Part shown: one piece after another, positions 1 through 11,400 of the stretch | How positions within the stretch are numbered: the first letter of the stretch is position 1 | How the letters are laid out: each line of letters starts with the position of its first letter | Assembly (NCBI GenBank): GCA_022606425.2 | Contig: JAHDVF020000892.1 | Location: 496,001-560,000 of the forward strand | Direction of reading: 5' to 3' | Source: Lepidostoma basale | Lineage: Eukaryota; Arthropoda; Insecta; Trichoptera; Lepidostomatidae | Length of the DNA: 64,000 nt | The notes under the pieces: generated by a model | Seen by the model: the letters and a program-made list of their open reading frames with translations, nothing else | Told to the model about the DNA's origin: nothing | The model's database searches: none | Made by a program: the position numbers and the translations under genes

Positions 1-47
1 GGTTTGCACGTATATAACGAATGGATGAGAGAAGAATGGTTAAAATT
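1..47 (+). mobile_element. GETA-LINE interior scrap at the window edge
   Basis: ATAACGAATGGATGAGAGAA and GAATGGTTAAAA match the [15 protein letters not shown] coding region. Confidence 0.6.
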
Positions 48-584
48 TTAGATAACTAGCTAACAAATAAATTGTAAATATTAAATGCATTTTTGATTGT
101 AATAAAACATGCTTACGCGGATGAACCCTAATGAAAGAGCCGATTGCAACTTTGGGAGTTGCATAATCTTCATTCAAAATGCATTTCCATTCGACTCTCG
201 GGCGCGTTTGATTGAACTTGTCAGAGTTGGGCAAGATAATGAGATGTATGAAAGCGGTTTATGACTTGGCGTAAATGATGTGTGTCCTATAATCTTTATA
301 TCACATATGTGCGCGCCGGAGAGTGCCCGTTCAATTCGAAAGCAAAATGATAACATTCACTCCTCAGGAGAAATAAATGTACAATACAATGCATCGGACC
401 ATACAAATTCACAATGTAACTGTGTTTAATACTCGTAAACGTTAAAAAAGTGTTGATAGCATAAATGTTCATGTATGTTCTTAAACATATGTGGACTTTT
501 GTGTTTTTAGGGTTATCTAGGGGACTCTGGTGATTAAAACACTAGTTTTAATATACTCGTATAGTTATTTTATTTCTTTAATTT

Positions 585-875
585 ACAAGAGGTGGCGCCC
601 GGCGCGCCGCTAGGTACGCTTGTACCGCCGTGTTGCTTCTTGCACGTGCACTACTCGACTCACACTACTCTCGTATTCCTTGTTCATGTCCGGGGCTGCT
701 GCTCCTGGATCGCACTGGTGGATTTCTCAGTAGATTATCTTGCCGGAAGTCGCCGTCTTGTGTTGTAAATCCGCCCCTTTGAAGGGGTGTCGGACTCCTC
801 GCCGGGGGAGAGGGGGCACCTTTCGGGAGCCCCGTTCTTTCCTCTTGGATCAATTTTCTTTTTAAATTATACATA
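585..875 (-). other. GC-rich block with a short unassigned frame
   Basis: Minus frame 874-665 gives 69 residues starting MYNLKRKLIQEERTGLPKGA, Pro/Arg/Ser-rich. The block is much more GC-rich than its surroundings (GGCGCCCGGCGCGCC at 593-607). It could be part of a retroelement; I do not recognise the protein and doubt it is a gene. Confidence 0.3.
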
Positions 876-1044
876 TTAAAATGTTAGGTTCCCTGTGTTC
901 TTGTCCCTAGTTTCCACGACTGTTTTCTCTATTTACTTGACTTTTTATTTCTTTCATCATTCCAAGTTTTCTCTCCCATCCCACACTCTGTCACAATTTT
1001 ATAATAGGCCATAAAATCATGTACCATATTTTGCTTTGTTTTGT

Positions 1045-1262
1045 TAGATTGGGACATAGAAGTGGATTGAAATTAAATTGGATTAAATGTGGCCTAGATA
1101 CCCTTTTGCCTTTTGCTTTTTTTTCTGGAATGGTGCATTCTCCAGCTAATGTAAGTCCTGCGTGGATGGGGGGCGGGCCATGGATTGTTTGAGCGAAACT
1201 GACGAAGGGGCGCTGCTGCGCCCTATAACAGCTTCAAGTAAGCGGCGGGTAACCTTCTATGT
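1045..1262 (-). mobile_element. LINE 3' UTR copy, same family as 57407
   Basis: The inverse of 57770-57960: GTAAGTCCTGCGTGGATGG, GCGGGCC, GAAACTGACGAAGG and TTAAATGTGGCCTAG align with it. No coding part visible. Confidence 0.72.
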
Positions 1263-2065
1263 CTTTATTTAACTGTTAGTTTGTTCATTTGCATTTGTAT
1301 TAACAGTCACTGTATGTTACCCTACAATAAGTAAATGTTCATGTCCGTGTCCCCACACATACTCGTACATGGAAGTTATTGGAGATGAAGATCTCTTATG
1401 TAAATTTCTAATTCAAATTAACACTAGCTTCATGATGGCTTTGAATTTAAAACTTACAATGATGTTTATTGTCATTAGCCATAAAAATGTTACAGTTAAT
1501 AATGCCCAGGCGAAACATGTAATGTCCATATAATATATAATAATAAACCCTATTATTTCCCATTAAACAGGAAAAAACAAATGAATTATAATTTTCGAAA
1601 CAAAAATACTTGAGTAAATAGCTGTATAAATTTGAATTTGGAATTCCTAACCAAAGAGAAGATATTTGAGATCAAAGTTGCCAATACGGCAAAACGCCAA
1701 TTTCATATGTAAGGACCTAATATATACAGATTATTCGTAACTTTTAAAACGAACTCCAGTGCAATAAGGGTGATTTTTGTTTATAGATTTATCCTTATAA
1801 AAACACTGGTCACACGTTATTCTATTGAAATGCAATGCTTTTGTAATGCAATCGTGAGATAATTTACTGTGCATGCCCCACTTGCATAAATAGACCTTAT
1901 TCAAATCAACAAGCTATTCAGAAAATCATTATTATTTTTTAAATATGTTATTGTTCTTTTTCATTAACAAAAAACTTATCTTTTCATTTAAAAACTGAAA
2001 AAAAAAAATATTTTCAAAATATATTTTCTTCGTTGAACTTTGTAAATAATGAAAGTTAAAAAATT

Positions 2066-2233
2066 TAATCAAATATTGAATGTCGGCCATGTGAGAAGTC
2101 AGAGAAATCGACGCGCGTGCATGACATGATATGTTGATGAAGCGAGAGAAATATGTCAGGAAAGAAAAGTTTGGCAGTCCATTCTTTCTGCCTACTACTT
2201 CGGAGAGATGGCGTGATGGTTAGTTAGTTAGTT
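2066..2233 (+). mobile_element. GETA-LINE 3' end
   Basis: AATGTCGGCCATGTGAGAAG through GGAGAGATGGCGTGATGG, then TTAGTTAGTTAGTT. 5' truncated to about 150 bp. Confidence 0.88.
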
Positions 2234-2942
2234 TAAAAAATTCAAATTAAAAGTTCATTTTCTTCTGGAAATGACCAAAAGATGGCAGTGATGTGCCGAA
2301 ACCGCTCGAAACTAAAAAAAACATCTGTAATAAAACTAAACTTACACATATTATGATAGTTTTTTTAATTATATTTTTAAATTCAGTTTACAATGTATAT
2401 TAGATATGAGATTTTATGTTGTATGCATTCATATGTGTAATGAATATTCTAGATAATTAATTCAGTAGAAACACATTGTGACTCATGACCTCTATGTTTT
2501 ACTTGATATTATGCCAGGAATACATTACGTAAATGTTACTCAAATTGTTACGATAGTCCAGTGTCCTCATGAATAAAGTGTATTTGAATTCAATTCTATT
2601 CAAGTTTAAATTTTATAATGAGGAATATCACATACACATTAACCTACACAACATTGACTTTAACACTCGTCAAAAAACACTTCCGCAAATAATTCCCAAA
2701 AAGAATTACATGTTTCAATGCTCTTTTACCACTAATAATTCAATATATCTATATAAGTGCCTTTTCCATGTCATTAAATAAAATCCTTTTCTTTTTAATT
2801 TTCTATTGGTGTGCTAATATGTTTAGAATCTTTAGCTGATAATATAATAAAATTATACTTTCAAAAGACCTGGACACTTACTAAACGTGATGAAACTAAA
2901 TCAAACTAAAACAAATAAATATATAAATATAAATAAAAAATA

Positions 2943-3147
2943 GTTAATATGAATGAAAACGTCTGTTATCTAGAAGATTTATTCATCATCATCCTCATCG
3001 GCTGTCCCCCGTGTCCGAGGAATACTCTCCTTCACAGTTGTGGGTCCACATGTGACTGTTAAGACAGGCGAAACATGTCATTTACATAAAATTTAATGAA
3101 ACTTCTATAAAACAGATGTTTTCATTTGCATTAATTAAATTAAACTA
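2943..3147. mobile_element. Family A foldback interrupted by a (GAT)n-tailed LINE scrap
   Basis: The left end GAATGAAAACGTCTGTTATC and right end ATAAAACAGATGTTTTCATT are family A arms. Between them, about 2980-3059, sits a minus-strand fragment starting with ATCATCATCC, the reverse of a (GAT)n LINE tail. Confidence 0.55.
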
Positions 3148-3149
3148 CT

Positions 3150-3500
3150 TCAAAAGGAAAATCCTCGGACCCATTGAGGATCGTAAGACATGGAGAAAAG
3201 ATTCAACACGGAGCTCTACGATTTATACCAGGACATCAGCATATAGTTTATTAAAAGTATCAGCTGGATAGATCATTTGCACCGCATGGGGGATCTGGAG
3301 CTCCCCAAAAGGACGGACGTGAGGACGAAGAAACGTCGGCAGATGGAGACTGCGATGGTTGAATGGTGTCGTGGTAAACTGTCAGGCCCTCGGGCATTAA
3401 AGCTGAGAGAGCTGGCGGCCAGAGACAGGACAGAATGGAGATGTTTCTTGGAGGAATCTAAGGTCCACCAAGGGTTGTATTGTTGAAGATGATGAAGTTA
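3150..3500 (+). mobile_element. LINE fragment with GATGATGA tail
   Basis: The plus frame reads WIDHLHRMGDLELPKRTDVR, ALKLRELAARDRTEWRCFLE and ESKVHQGLYC, then GATGATGAAG. Non-LTR reverse-transcriptase tail. Confidence 0.72.
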
Positions 3501-3739
3501 CTCTCAAAACTGTATAGTATACAATATTAAATCTAAACTTTAATTGTATTCTGTTATGTAAAGCACTAACATTTTTATAAATGATATTACTAAAAATATC
3601 AAATATTCCAATAGCCTCTTGTTTGCCGACGATTTAAAAATATTTCGAGAAATTAAATATGTCGACGATTGTTTTAAACTCCAAAAAGTTTAAAACAATC
3701 GTCATTTTTTTCAACTGATTCGTAGTCGAATACATAACT

Positions 3740-4172
3740 CGGATATTTTGAATGACTTGACTTTGTTTGTCCCTGACAATTATCTGCGACAAAGGCTACA
3801 TAGATTATTTCACCTGCCACTGTGTAGAACCAATTTACCTAAACTTATGCCCGTGGGCAGGGCAATAATCCTTCTAAACCGCATCTCTTCGGATGTGGAC
3901 ATCTTTCACGATAGTGAGGCTCCCCTCAGAAAACATCTATCTCTTAAATAATGTGTTGTTCTTCTTATTGTTTCTAATTATTTATTTGGTCTTTATTTTT
4001 TAATTATCTGGTGTTTTTTGTGTTTTTGTCTATTTTTAAATTTCTTTATTGTATTTACTGTTTAAAATAATTATTTTTTTTACCTACCTGTATAGTCATA
4101 AGCGCCTCGGTTATATACTGTAATGTTTATGATTTAAAAATAAATTTAATTGAAATTGAAATTAAACTGGAA
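3740..4172 (+). mobile_element. LINE-2 family 3' end (diverged)
   Basis: The plus frame includes LFVPDNYLRQRLHRLFHLPL, CRTNLPKLMPVGRAI and [23 protein letters not shown], the end of a CR1/Jockey-type reverse transcriptase. A 200-bp 3' UTR and an ATTGAAATTGAAATT tail follow. Confidence 0.78.
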
Positions 4173-4329
4173 ACACATATTAATTCAGTTAATATAATAA
4201 ATGAAAATATTCAACTCTTGTTTAAACATTGAACATTATTGAAAACATTAGTTTTCTAAAAGTTTTATCAAATCGTATTGGAGTGACATGTTTCCCCTCA
4301 CTAAGGTAATAAAATCAAATGTAATAATA

Positions 4330-4552
4330 TCTCTCTCTTCTTCTTAGTCTCAATTCACATCATCCGGAGTCAGCCCTCCTTGTATGCAGGTTCTACACTC
4401 TTCGATCCTGACTCGGCTCCTGACATAAGTCGTTGGTCTTAAGTTCCTTCGTAATGCTGATCCACCACATTGCCAGTAAGTGTTCTCTGCCCTTTGATGG
4501 GGTTGGGACAGTTCCATGCTTCGTTTCCATACATTATAGTTGAGACCAGAAC
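4330..4552 (-). mobile_element. Composite of two LINE scraps
   Basis: 4500-4552 is the inverse of the [22 protein letters not shown] region. 4330-4499 (GATCCACCACATTGCCAGTA and CTCTTCGATCCTGACTCGG) is an unassigned retroelement fragment. Confidence 0.5.
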
Positions 4553-5029
4553 TCCACCGTGAAAGTTTTCCATTGAAATATTTTACATATTGATTTATTG
4601 ATGTGGATTTCCAATTTTATGAATGTCATTGTCATATTTGGCATTTTCAAGATCTTCATAAAATAATCTATCAGCTTCCGCCTAACTTGAGCTACTCTCT
4701 GTTTTGCTTGTGTTTTAGCTGCTCTATTTGCGGTGATGGTAATAGCTTGTAATTGTAAATTATACGGCCTCAAGGAGTATTAAATTTCGCCAATCATGGG
4801 TATTGCTTTTGTTATATACATATTTCCCCTTTGGTATAGAGAGACCTGCAGTGTAGAACAAACAGATACCATTTTCGTAATCTAGACAACGAAGCAGTTT
4901 TCGGGATCTCCCAACATCTTCTTTTTTAATAGAAGCTTTCCAGAAGAAGTGAATCTCACACGAAAATAGTGCTATAAAAATAGTCATTATTATCACAATA
5001 ATAGATCATTAAACAATCGATTGCATGAC

Positions 5030-5503
5030 CATCCAAGTATGTACCAAGTATGACTCGTATCTGGTGATACCGGTGGGGAGAGCAATCAAACTGCTGAACA
5101 TGATCACTTCGGAGATTGATGTCTTTCATATTCGTGAAAATACGTTCAGAAGACAAATACTCTAGACTTCGGAGAGTATCTTTTTTTGTATTTTTTTAAA
5201 AAAGATTTAAATCAATGATATTAGAATTTATCTTACAATCTTCAATATGAACAGAAAATAGCTAATTATTATGAAGAAGGAATCTGGTCGTGTCCAGGCT
5301 CGAACCCAAGTCTCCTGGAACAGAAGCCAAGCGTTCTATCCCCTAGACCACCACCCGGTTGTTTTCCTAATGTCGAACCATCTCTCATGCGTTCCTGGTA
5401 TTATATATTTTTTATGTTTTACCTGTTCTCAAGAGATGCCTTTAACTATAATATAATTGTTTTTTATAATATCTTTTGAGAAAATACACTGATTTGATTT
5501 GAT
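5030..5503 (+). mobile_element. LINE-2 3' end, split by SINE-2
   Basis: GATACCGGTGGGGAGAGCAA to GGAGAGTATC, the SINE, then TCCTAATGTCGAACCATCTC and ACTGATTTGATTTGAT. Confidence 0.82.
5192..5372 (-). mobile_element. Second tRNA-derived SINE (SINE-2) inside a LINE
   Basis: The minus strand starts GGGTGGTGGTCTAGGGGATA (A box TGGTCTAGGGG), B box GGTTCGAGCC, then a body ending ATCATTGATTTAAATC. The LINE sequence resumes at 5373 with TCCTAATGTCGAACC, so the SINE split it. Confidence 0.78.
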
Positions 5504-5517
5504 AATAAAAATTTGTT

Positions 5518-5705
5518 TGGATAAATCTTCTTCTTCCCAATCGTATTCTCCGTGATTGAGGGTCGTGTCCTTCCTGTAAACTATTGACCATGGCACATCA
5601 TGCACTCTTATCACCCGTCAGTCTCCAGGCTGCAGCTAATAAGAGACCAGTCAGCTCCCTGATTTAATCAGACCAGCAGCTCGGTGGTCGTCGCCTTCCT
5701 TCCGT
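5518..5705 (-). mobile_element. LINE 3' end with (GAA)n tail
   Basis: CTTCTTCTTCCCAATCG (tail), TCGTGTCCTTCCTGTAAAC, CTGCAGCTAATAAGAGACC. Same family as 32030. Confidence 0.55.
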
Positions 5706-7298
5706 TTTTATGTACAAATAGGAATAGTTAAATAGTAGAGAAAAACATCATAGACTTTGATTTCTTTATTTTCAAAATATTCCTTAAAGTGAATACACCG
5801 TTTACTGTATTACGGGTTATAAAATTACAATATGAGAAGTACGTATAAAATTTTATACAACGTTCTTATTAGTTGCTAAGTGCAAAGATAAAAATGATAC
5901 ATTTATTTGGCAAGATTCATAATCGTGTCAGAAGGCAATATTTTATTTTGGACTACAAAAAAGCTTTTAGATCATAAGATAATTAAGTCGAAATAAAAAA
6001 TATAAAAAAAGCTATGAAATATTTTATTTTTTTGACTGTTGTGGACTCGCACGCGATATTGATTGAGTTTTATATAGTGACGAAATAATTCAATATTAAT
6101 ATTTTAATAATTTGTACAACAACAAGAATTGATTTTATTAAATGTTCTTCAGTCTAATGTATATAAAAAATAATTGAGCAATATAAAATAATATTTGATC
6201 CATTATACTTAAAAATCATAAATATTAGATAAAAAATCAAGTTAACCTACAAACAATATTATAAAATATAGAAAAAAGATTCAAATCATTGTAAAATTTG
6301 GAATTTTAAATTAAACGTGAATGTTGTATTGAACAAATGCATTCAAATTATAAAAGGTATCTTAAAACGGAATGTTTAAAATAAAAATCTTTTTAAAGTA
6401 TTCTTTTTTCTATATTTTTGTGGATACTTCCCATATAATAGAAATTATTTGAAATCAAACCAACAATACAAATAGATAATATATTATAAATCTTACGTAA
6501 ATTAATATAAAATGTATAAACACAGATACACAATTAATATAACATGAATTTTGATTTAAGTTAATTCCAAAATGAAGTAGAAAATTGTACAGTGTAATCC
6601 CGATGAACCTTCAACTAGATTTATTTTACTTTAGTAGAGAGAAATACAACTTAATACTAAATATCACTACGATAGTATATCCTTCAAGTTACAGTGCTAG
6701 TTATAAAAGGGTTTTTTTTATTTAAAAAGTGCAGAAAAATAAACATGCCTTTTTTATATAAAGCTCATAAACATAGATGTGTTTTTTCGCATAAGATAAG
6801 TTTTATTAAACAGCTGAAAATTACCCCATTATCGTGTTTAAATAACAACCGATTTGAATGATTGATAGCACGCGATGGTGGGAAGATTTTAGATATTATA
6901 CTTACGATCTAACCCTTCGTCTTACTTGGATATTTTATTAATGTCTCATCACTCACACAGAGACATCGAGCTAGCTTGTCATAGAATATTAACAAATCAT
7001 TCATGACATCTTTGCTTTTCAGTCTGATGATTATCAAAACAAAATGATATATTTAAAAACAAATTTGAATCCAATCATTCATTAGTTAAGCTTAGAATCG
7101 GTCGTTATTATATACATACTGCAAAACTTACTAAGATATAGCGTATTCAATTAAATTTTACGATCACAAGCAATCTTATATTAAATTCATGCACCATTCC
7201 TTGTCCGACAATCCTGGCCATATAATGTTCTCATTAGCTACCTATAAAAATAATTACAAAATATACCTATACATATAATTTAACCCTTTTGTTCCGAA
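5706..7298. other. AT-rich sequence, nothing recognised
   Basis: No convincing frames, tails or inverted repeats. Minus-strand AATAAA near 6800 could serve as a distal poly(A) signal for the ABCG gene. Confidence 0.5.
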
Positions 7299-7884
7299 CA
7301 ATAACTCAATCACTGCGGTGGTGTACTCAATATAATAATGATAGAGAACAATATCTCAATCACAGTGTGGTGTACTCAATGTAACAGAAAAATGATTCAA
7401 AACAATATCTCAATCACAGTGTGGTGTACTCAAAACAGAATAATGATTGAGAACAATATCTCAATCACAGTGTGGTGTACTCAATGTAACAGAATAATGA
7501 TTGAGAACAATAACTCAATCACAGCTAGTGTACTCAATGTAACAAAATAATGATTGAGGACAATAACTCAATCACAGTGTGGTGTACTCAATGTAACAGA
7601 ATAATGATTCAGAACAATATCTCAATCACAGTGTGGTGTACTCAATGCAACAAAATGATGATTTAGAACAATAACTCAATCACAGTGTGGTGTACTCAAT
7701 GTAACAGAATAATGATTTAGAACAATAACTCAATCACAGTGTGGTGTACTCAATGTAACAGAATAATGATTGAGAACAATAACTCAATCACAGCTAGTGT
7801 ACTCAATGTAACAAAATAATGATTGAGAACAATAGCTCAATCACAGTGTGGTGTACTCAAAGTAACAGAATAATGATTGAGAAA
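7299..7884. repeat. 54-bp minisatellite, 11 units, each with a hairpin
   Basis: The motif TGTACTCAA recurs at 7322, 7371, 7425, 7476, 7529, 7583, 7637, 7691, 7745, 7798 and 7852, a spacing of 49-54 bp. Each full unit contains TGATTGAG, an 8-nt loop AACAATAT or AACAATAA, and CTCAATCA, giving a perfect 8-bp stem. The unit length is divisible by three, which explains a spurious 18-residue repeat frame on the plus strand. Confidence 0.95.
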
Positions 7885-8260
7885 AAATAAAAGAACTAAC
7901 TACTGCAATATGATTGTGTGAACAAGGCCTGCCCTGACACATTCACAGGGTTCAAAATACATTACATACAATTGGAACACAACATTTTCTTCATTCTATT
8001 ACAAAAAATATTTATACACAATGATGCGTTAAACAAAAAAAAAGTTTTCTCCAAGAATTATTTCAACATTTTGTTTTTAAATAATAAAATGTTAATAGAT
8101 TTCAAATACACGAACATCACACTTATATTCGAATAATAAATACTTCAGTTTCGTGTGTTTGTTTTGAAGTAAGATTTAAAATACGTCTCTAATATGCCGA
8201 TGAGTTTGATTGAGTGTGTTAGAGAGGGGTGGGCTAGTGGGCCCTGAAGGAGGCTTGCTC
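7299..8260 (-). other. Probable 3' untranslated and flanking sequence of the ABCG gene
   Basis: This directly follows the stop codon. I see no AATAAA on the minus strand in the first 900 bp. The nearest variant is TATAAA at 8011-8016, and canonical AATAAA appears only beyond the minisatellite near 6800. The 3' UTR therefore either uses a variant poly(A) signal or runs through the 54-bp repeat. Confidence 0.35.
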
Positions 8261-8419
8261 CTATCTGGTGGACTTGAGTTTCCAGCGGAGGAAGAGGAAG
8301 GCGGAGATTCTGAGGACGACGAAGATGAGGCAGAGGGCGGCGATATCCAGCGTGTAGTCTGAGTCCTTCATGTCCAACTCCTCCAGGGTTGTCTGCGGGT
8401 CCTTGAAGTGGCAGTATGC
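8261..8419 (-). CDS. ABCG1-like: ABCG gene exon 12 (helix 6, stop codon)
   Basis: The acceptor is TTTTTCTTAG ending at 8420. It encodes residues 650-701, starting with the Cys-containing external loop (AYCHFKDP). Helix 6 ([21 protein letters not shown]) and a short basic tail RWKLKSTR then TAG at 8263-8261 follow. The final helix and basic end match ABCG1-type C-termini. Confidence 0.93.
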   Translation of the reverse strand, partial: AYCHFKDPQTTLEELDMKDSDYTLDIAALCLIFVVLRISAFLFLRWKLKSTR

Positions 8420-11400
8420 CTAAGAAAAAGAACAATTAAAATGCAATTTAGATAGTCCATTGTTTTAGAGGAAATACTATGATACTTCAATATTTTACAT
8501 ACAACGCTTATTAACAGGCATAGTTTGAAATTGAAATACAATTATAGCATTTAATTTTATGTATACTTTAAAATATGTTAAAAATGTCACTAAAATTGTG
8601 TAAAAATACACTTCACACAGATTATGCTGAGTCCCAGAAAGTCACTACCAGTCCAGTATACGAGTATGAATACCCTTCCCGCAGACAATGAGTTATCTGT
8701 TTAATTTGAAACAATGATGTGCTACATGAATGCTACACCGAAGATACCGGGATTGATTTCCTGCGATGGCAGTGTGATTATCACACTGTCTTTGGTCTGG
8801 TGTAGAATTTACATGACAATAAAATGTTGATAGATTAGCTACCTATCAGAGGTCATGAGAATCAATATAATAGCTAAAAACAGTTTGTATGTAATTGGGT
8901 TCAAAGGACTTGTTGTGTATATAAAAAAAATCTCAATTTATTTATTTAATTTCTATGAAATTGTCGTGATAGCTGTGTTGCCAATCAATGTTGGCAACAT
9001 CAGGTGTTGCAATTGAGTTGATTGTCACAAGAATTTATTATAATTTGTGATGTTACAACACTGTTCCAGATTAAACCATTATTAAAATGCTGTTTGTTTG
9101 TATTCATATTCTGATAATACATATTTTGTAAGATTTTATCACACATAATAAAAATAGTTTTAAAAGTGACAATTTTTTTACCTGGAAGCACTTGAGCTTC
9201 TGGCGCCCGAAGGAGTATGTGGCGAGGGCTGTACCCTCGAAGCCGTAGCGGATGTAGGACAAGTAGGTGATCCAGCGCAGGTAGATGGGGATTGCATCGA
9301 AAGAGACGAAGAACCCGGAGAACAGCAGGAATGGCACAGACATCACGGGCGCCAAGAACACTCCATTCTGATAACATAGCAATAAGTTTACATTTGAGAA
9401 AAAATTAAGATTTAAAATTTCACAGAGGGTCCTAACATTTCACACTCATTGGTAATCATTTTAGAAAAGTACAAAAATATCACCATCTTTATTAGTCTTC
9501 AGATATTAAAAAATGTATTTTATATTTATTATATAGATAAGACAAAAGTGGAAGTAGTTAAAAAACATTGTTTTATTTAATTATTATTTAAAATGAACTT
9601 CCATCAAGAGATTTCAGTAAAATCATTTGATTATATTATATAGAAAATTTAAAGAAAAAGCACGCATTTGTCAAATTCATATGTGGAAAAACATGTTAAC
9701 ACTATATTTTACAATTTTATTTTAAAAATGATGTCAAGAAGTAAAAGTTAAGAAATAATTTTAGTATTTTGTTTTCTTAATTTAATAAAGTGACAAAATA
9801 CCTGAACGTTCATTGCAGCTCCTACAACCAGCCCCACACTCTGGGCTACGAAGGAGATGAGAAGACAGGCTGAGAGGAACATTGAGAATCTGAACCACTC
9901 CAGAGGCTGTGACGTGAGGAGATAAACTATTACCACGTAGATAATGCAGAATATCGCCTGGAATATAAAAAAACTTGTTAGAGAAACCGATAAAAATTAA
10001 CCTTTCAGACTTAATACATTTAAAAATTAAAAATATAAAAAAGGTTTTGATTGGAGAAGAATATATTGCAGCTGGCCATTATAGGCCGTTATAGGCCATT
10101 ATAGGCCGGTGGCTTCATTTGGAGTAAAAAAAAAAGTCTTGAACTGCAGCTACATCTACAACTCAGCAGCTAGACAGATCATCCCAGTTCATTATAATAT
10201 TACGCACATTTTTTGTACACAAGTTACTAAAATAAAAAGATTTTAAAGATACATTGAAATGTGAGCTGCAACTGTATTTCTTTTGGACTGCAAATGTAGC
10301 CAATCGCACAATATGGGTTAAAGTATGTATTTTACCTGGAAAGGTATATCCGAGACCGTAATAGCTAGGTAATAGGAGCGGAGAGAGTACCAGCGATTAA
10401 AGTTTTCTTTCAGCAATACAGGCATCTCCAATGGAACTGAAATCAACAACAAAAAAAACATTAAATTTGTTGTGCAGGGTTCTGTCCAAAACCAAATATA
10501 GTAGAACGTCGTTTACCCGGACGAATTGGGACCAGGGGTATTCCGGATAAATCGATATTCTGGAGAATCAAACAGGCGCCAATTCTTTTAGCAAAATAAG
10601 GTGTAAATCGATTTTTTTTCCTCAGCTCATTTATTGATTAGAAATTACAAATTTTACTATATAGTGTTCAAAAAAAGGCTTACATTACTCTACAGTACTG
10701 GAAATATAATCAGAGAATTTTTTTTAACAAGATTTCCTCAACTTTTTTCAGCTAAATTGCGGATTCTGCTTTCCTCTTGGTCTTCAAACCACGATAGCGC
10801 AGTTTCTAATGCTGTAAAGGCTTCTCCGTGACTGATTCGTTCTCCTTCATCATCCTTATTTGAGCTTTCATCATCATCTTCATCCTCACTCTCTTTTTGT
10901 ACCAGAGAAACAATTTCATCATCGTTCAACCCACACCCAACGCTTTGTAGGTGTGGTGGGGTAAACTTAGTCATGCGTAGGTCACGGTAATGAACGCTTC
11001 ATGATCTCGGCTTGTCCGGATAATTGACGTTCTGGATAACTGACATCCGGATAAACGACGTTCTACTTTACAGCATTCAACAAACCAGCCATGACATAAA
11101 GTTAAATAATTGAGGATGACTCTTTAGAGGGATATAAAAAGGTCATAGGATTATCTTAGAACCAAGAACTGGTGTAGTGCAATAAAAAAAATCGTCAATC
11201 AATCAGCAACTTAGGAGCACTAATGGGATCTATTACTCAGTTTGGTTTGGCCACGTTTGCTGAGCTGGAGAACTGAGCATTCGAATCGAACAATGAGCAA
11301 TGATGTAAAAATCCATATTAAATTGTAATGAAGACGTGTGATTTCTAGAAGTTTTATTACATAATAGTTTATGGGAATGACACGTTTCGCCTTTCAGGAC

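Noticed and set aside
665..874. Small proline-rich protein gene
   Set aside because: No recognised family, no splice or promoter support, and GC-rich composition alone can keep a 70-codon frame open.
5281..5370. tRNA gene on the minus strand
   Set aside because: The anticodon arm has an eight-base loop and the same unit with the same tail recurs at 61795.
7338..7550. Plus-strand 70-codon frame with an 18-residue repeat
   Set aside because: It is the translation of the 54-bp minisatellite, whose unit length is divisible by three; later units break the frame.
7299..7884. CRISPR-like array
   Set aside because: Units are continuous without unique spacers, in an animal gene context; it is a minisatellite.
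10738..10974. Acidic 78-residue frame as an ABCG exon or separate gene
   Set aside because: It lies between Tigger-type inverted repeats and matches the Tigger C-terminal tail; the ABCG exons 8 and 9 join in phase without it.
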